Assembly (NCBI GenBank): GCA_003153655.1
Contig: PMAK01000112.1
Span: forward strand, 3,228 to 12,660
DNA from: Phycisphaerales bacterium
GTDB taxonomy: Bacteria; Planctomycetota; Phycisphaerae; Tepidisphaerales; Tepidisphaeraceae
Length of the DNA: 9,433 nucleotides
Direction: 5' to 3'
Both the position numbers and the translations under genes were made by a program. The notes under the pieces were generated by a model. It searched no databases, had not been told where the DNA came from, and saw only the letters and a program-made list of their open reading frames with translations. Shown here one piece after another: positions 7,501 to 9,433 of the stretch; the stretch's first letter is position 1, and each line of letters opens with the position of its first letter.

Positions 7501-9209
7501 ATGAATTGCACACCGCCATGGCCCGATCCGGCTATGCGCTGGATATGCAAATTCGCATGGCGAGCTTGCTGGCATTGCATAAGAAGTATGACAGTGCCCT
7601 GCAATTGCTTCACGAGGTCAATGCCGACAAACCAGCCGTCCACGAGAAGGTCATTCAGATTCTGCTTGCGGAGGGAAAATTCGACGATGCCCAGACGGAA
7701 TTGAAAGCCGATCTGGCCAAAAATCCCCCGGATTCAGAGCAACTCCTTCAAACATGGGCGGTCGCCCTGTTGGAGCGAGGACAGAATCAGGATGCCGTAA
7801 ACCGGGCATCCGATGCACTGGCGGAAAATCCAAAGGATCTGACGGCGCTGTTTTGCCGTGCCCAAGCCCGTCTTCGGACCCAACCGCCCGACTATGCTGG
7901 AGCTCTGCAGGATCTCGAGGAGGTGCAGCAATCCAACCCCAGCAGTATTGAAGTGCGCATGGATAAGGCCAACGCCCTGGAGGCGATGAATCGGCCCGAG
8001 GACGCCATCAACGAATTGCAGGCCGCCCTGCGCCTTGAGCCGCTCAATCGCGAACTCCGCCTCCGCCTCGTGGGGATGTACATAAAAAACTCGCATCCGA
8101 GGATGAACGAGGCGCTTCGTCTGCTCGAAGAGGTTGAAACCACTCCTCCATTTAACAAGGACCCGGCCGTCTTCCAGGGAGAGGCCATGATCCTTAGCGC
8201 TACGGGACACGATGCCGACGCTCTCGGCAGAAGCGAGTTCGCACTCCAGCTTTCACCAAACGATCAGAACATCGTGCGCACCAACGTGCAGATGTTGCAA
8301 AAGGTGAAGGATTTTCAAGGCGTCATCAACCACTACGCCGCCATGAGCGACAAATGGAAAAAAACGTCATGGGCGCTATGGAACCTTGGAATGGCTGAAA
8401 AACAGCTGAGCAATCCTCAGGGATTGACAGACCTCAAATCCGCACTCGTCGCGGCCGTGGCCGAAGACGAGCCCCGGCAGATCGACCAGGTGGCGCAGAG
8501 CATCAGAGATGACTATGGCCCCGATGAAGCCATCAACGCCCTCCAGCCGCTCGCCAAAACCAGTTTGTCCGCCAAGCTGTCGCTCGCCCATCAATATCAG
8601 GCCAAGGGCGATGACACTTCAGCGCTGGCCACAATCGACGAGATCATGGGCGATTTTGACAAGCTCAGTCATCGCGACCAAGTGAATACTCTCAATAGCG
8701 CGGCCGTCATGTATCAGCTCGCCAAGCCCGCGCCGCTGGTGGACAAAGCATATGAGGCTTACGTGCACTGGCTGACGCTGGAGCCGAAAAACCTCGAAGC
8801 ACTGAACAATATGGCCTGCCTGCTCGCTGACGACTATTCCCCGCCGCGAGCCAAGGAAGGTCTCGACTACGCCAACCAGGCGATAAACGAGATGTCCCGT
8901 CTGGGAAGAACCGAGCCCCGATTGCTTGATACGCAAGCTTGGCTGATGATTTTGAACGGTTCGCCCGAAGACGGCGTACACATTCTAAATACGGCTATGG
9001 CACAATTCGATCCGTTTCCGGATGAGTACCTTCATCTCGGAGAGGGCTATCTGCGGCTCCAGATTCCCGATCCCGTGCAAGCTGAAGTACAGGCAAAGCT
9101 AGGCCTGCAAATAGTTAACAAACGTAACGCTGGAAATGCGGACGCTCTGATTCGTTCTAAGCTACAAGATTTGATTAACCGATCAGAAGAATTGAGGCAT
9201 AAGCAATAA
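4566..9209 (+). CDS. Very large membrane-anchored TPR-repeat protein (exosortase/EPS locus)
   Basis: A 1547-residue protein, nearly all helical repeat. After MARR there is one hydrophobic segment (about 9-27) that acts as a signal anchor or possibly a cleaved signal peptide. It contains no lipobox Cys, so it is not a lipoprotein. TPR units follow from residue 37 (DHYIALGQQALKDHKWSEAI) almost to the end. Clear examples lie at about 37-70, 771-838 (two adjacent units), 957-990, 1129-1162, 1406-1443 (NNMACLLADDY) and 1453-1486 (LLDTQAWLMILNGSPEDGV). Between them the repeats are more diverged. TPR arrays bind proteins, so a periplasmic scaffold role in assembly or export is likely. Proteobacterial exosortase/EPS loci carry a TPR lipoprotein (PrsT) of roughly 900 residues; this may be a functional counterpart but is much longer and lacks the lipid anchor. 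I see no catalytic domain such as a glycosyltransferase. Base composition resembles its neighbours, with no frameshift or internal stop. Confidence 0.88.
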   Translation: MARRVNTSFLTILLLIIIGAGAAVFLAQKLLIREHPDHYIALGQQALKDHKWSEAIENFGKATQLDPKDPKLQMLLGQALGYTIQIDPQASSQQVAAYQRALEIDPKYLPALLALSDVFTKAASQSPIANYYRNAIDYTNRARALAPTDENLATLPDRLVIQEWVANMDVDQNDVEKAIKSLEEQWKAHPDNAELPFAIARARIEQGIHLAAESGMRLRSKEVTAYYDQALATFDLVLTGKNGGSQDRNALMHYRFAQVLALLSGPQGSSPDLAKKDLARATTEIARARALVKQDDPRFLEINEFAAAIAMQTGDRAGALAIYRALPYSPQARLDLADVLGRSPDTQAEAVKMLKATLASLQDDPNHVAVGTLRFTLMLTLANIQVGDYLAMSDSPEKTALHDELQATLDKLDAAASFRVILPLVRVEGRFRLHSTLPEEMAEVQTLSKLATDNVAAAKDPNIQLLLAQGYEETNQRSDAVTILKGLVQTFGHGGSAPSKEMEIQIRKNLVDLLLTEQPDQVPAQLDELDRIDPGDQELAIRRLQWLLADPEKNKEEIDVLYGKIGENSPTLTATKARVALQIKNYDEAIRLFKLTIAKNPKDVPDTMLLARALYTQGKQPEGLVVASNGLVANPDNPQLRLLISGLKGESPKEVHDLREELAKENPNKVEGELEQAMLAANHGDSDAEETHLRAAEKLSPDSARVQDLLFNLYIASNRFNDAAKCIPILAKADADRAGGEFYRLAIAEAEKDHAAAEDIAHKLIQDRPEYSRSWLALGEVLRDEGQFDQAIPQYMQCLQKQSNVVEAYVGLAKCYYALHRLDDALHTIEQGMARLPTNATLREMKLTHELNYGEPADAVAEIQEELRVRPDQPELYAAMTDVVLRYAAILQSHHEADAAIKQAEQAVNALKNPLIRWPQESELYVAMSQAQLAAQQPNEALKTLEQWASMDSWKTRPDPYINLADLYERTGNPDKAEDELHTAMARSGYALDMQIRMASLLALHKKYDSALQLLHEVNADKPAVHEKVIQILLAEGKFDDAQTELKADLAKNPPDSEQLLQTWAVALLERGQNQDAVNRASDALAENPKDLTALFCRAQARLRTQPPDYAGALQDLEEVQQSNPSSIEVRMDKANALEAMNRPEDAINELQAALRLEPLNRELRLRLVGMYIKNSHPRMNEALRLLEEVETTPPFNKDPAVFQGEAMILSATGHDADALGRSEFALQLSPNDQNIVRTNVQMLQKVKDFQGVINHYAAMSDKWKKTSWALWNLGMAEKQLSNPQGLTDLKSALVAAVAEDEPRQIDQVAQSIRDDYGPDEAINALQPLAKTSLSAKLSLAHQYQAKGDDTSALATIDEIMGDFDKLSHRDQVNTLNSAAVMYQLAKPAPLVDKAYEAYVHWLTLEPKNLEALNNMACLLADDYSPPRAKEGLDYANQAINEMSRLGRTEPRLLDTQAWLMILNGSPEDGVHILNTAMAQFDPFPDEYLHLGEGYLRLQIPDPVQAEVQAKLGLQIVNKRNAGNADALIRSKLQDLINRSEELRHKQ

Positions 9210-9254
9210 CCTCGCGTCCTATAAGGAATTGCGTTATTTTCCCGCGAGGGAAAA
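9210..9254 (+). other. Alternative hairpins right after the TPR stop codon
   Basis: CCTCGCG (9210-9216) can pair with CGCGAGG (9243-9249) across a 26-base loop. Alternatively TTTTCCC-GCGA-GGGAAAA (9237-9254) forms a perfect 7-bp stem closed by a GNRA-type tetraloop. The two share bases 9243-9249 and exclude each other. The run after the stem is A-rich, not T-rich, so neither is a standard factor-independent terminator for the + strand. It may instead protect the 3' end of the transcript or switch read-through; this is inference. Confidence 0.4.
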
Positions 9255-9260
9255 AAAGAA

Positions 9261-9289
9261 TTGAATGCCCCGATGCCAGAGGCGAAAAT
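9261..9289 (+). promoter_or_regulatory. Weak sigma70-like promoter candidate
   Basis: TTGAAT (9261-9266) and GAAAAT (9284-9289) are spaced by 17 bases. Each matches the consensus at four of six positions. It lies about 117 bases before the next start codon and would mark a new transcription unit. Matches this weak occur by chance in AT-richer gaps. Confidence 0.2.
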
Positions 9290-9359
9290 AAAACGGATGG
9301 AGACGCGCGGGGGCCTCTTTCCCGTTTGTCGAATTGTGGAGAGCAAGTGACACGTAGCA

Positions 9360-9374
9360 CCAGTCGTTTACTGG
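9360..9374 (+). other. Small inverted repeat CCAGT/ACTGG before the last gene
   Basis: CCAGT-CGTTT-ACTGG is a perfect 5-bp stem with a 5-base loop, 31 bases before the ATG at 9406. It could be an operator half-site pair or nothing; no T-run follows. Confidence 0.2.
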
Positions 9375-9405
9375 AGCATACGCCGTCCCTCAGGAGAGTG
9401 TTGTT

Positions 9406-9433
9406 ATGACAACGTTACCGCAGAAGGCGGCAT
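9406..9433 (+). CDS. Start of an unidentified gene, cut by the window end
   Basis: An ATG at 9406 follows AGGAG (9392-9396) at nine bases, a good ribosome binding site, and the frame stays open to the window edge (MTTLPQKAA). Only nine complete codons are visible, so no function can be read. By position the next gene of such a locus is often a chain-length/tyrosine-kinase protein or another polysaccharide gene, but that is a guess from context. Confidence 0.55.

Noticed and set aside
9210..9260. Factor-independent terminator after the TPR gene
   Set aside because: The stems are good, but the bases after them are A-rich on the + strand, and no T-run follows on the minus strand either.
1..9433. 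CRISPR arrays, tRNA/rRNA genes, insertion sequences
   Set aside because: No regularly spaced direct repeats, no cloverleaf or rRNA segments and no transposase-like ORF were seen on either strand.

Overview
This is a protein-coding window from a moderately GC-rich bacterium. It carries four complete genes on the + strand and the first codons of a fifth. The gene set is an exopolysaccharide/exosortase locus. In order it holds an SLBB-type polysaccharide export lipoprotein, a multipass exosortase, an EpsI-family exosortase partner and a very large membrane-anchored TPR protein. Gene style suggests Planctomycetota, perhaps a Phycisphaerae-like lineage: no Shine-Dalgarno site before the exosortase, low-complexity Pro-rich inserts, and giant TPR proteins with NNMACLLA/LDTQAW-type C-terminal repeats. 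This is an inference. Verrucomicrobia, Acidobacteria or another exosortase-bearing phylum remain possible, and no rRNA or other marker is present.

Layout: 1-283 is upstream DNA with no confident gene. 284-1633 is the Wza/BexD-like export lipoprotein, read from a TTG start that follows a good ribosome binding site. 1634-1810 is a gap with a hairpin almost touching the next start codon. 1811-3433 is the exosortase, with catalytic Cys292, Arg337 and His358 visible and an unusual Pro-rich C-terminal tail of about 128 residues. 3430-4416 is the EpsI protein, joined to the exosortase by an ATGA overlap. 4417-4565 is a short gap. 4566-9209 is the 1547-residue TPR protein. 9210-9405 is a gap with alternative hairpins and a weak promoter candidate. 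At 9406 a new ORF starts behind an AGGAG site and runs off the window.

Working model (family knowledge plus inference): the exosortase and EpsI sit in the inner membrane and process surface proteins carrying a C-terminal PEP-CTERM-like signal. The SLBB lipoprotein forms the outer-membrane or periplasmic part of an export channel for a co-produced polysaccharide. The TPR protein would be a periplasm-facing scaffold, comparable in role to the TPR proteins of proteobacterial exosortase/EPS loci (PrsT type). No sorting-signal substrate is encoded here, so the cargo must lie elsewhere. The individual families are known. The less usual parts are the Pro-rich exosortase tail, the low-complexity insert inside the first SLBB domain, and the size of the TPR protein.
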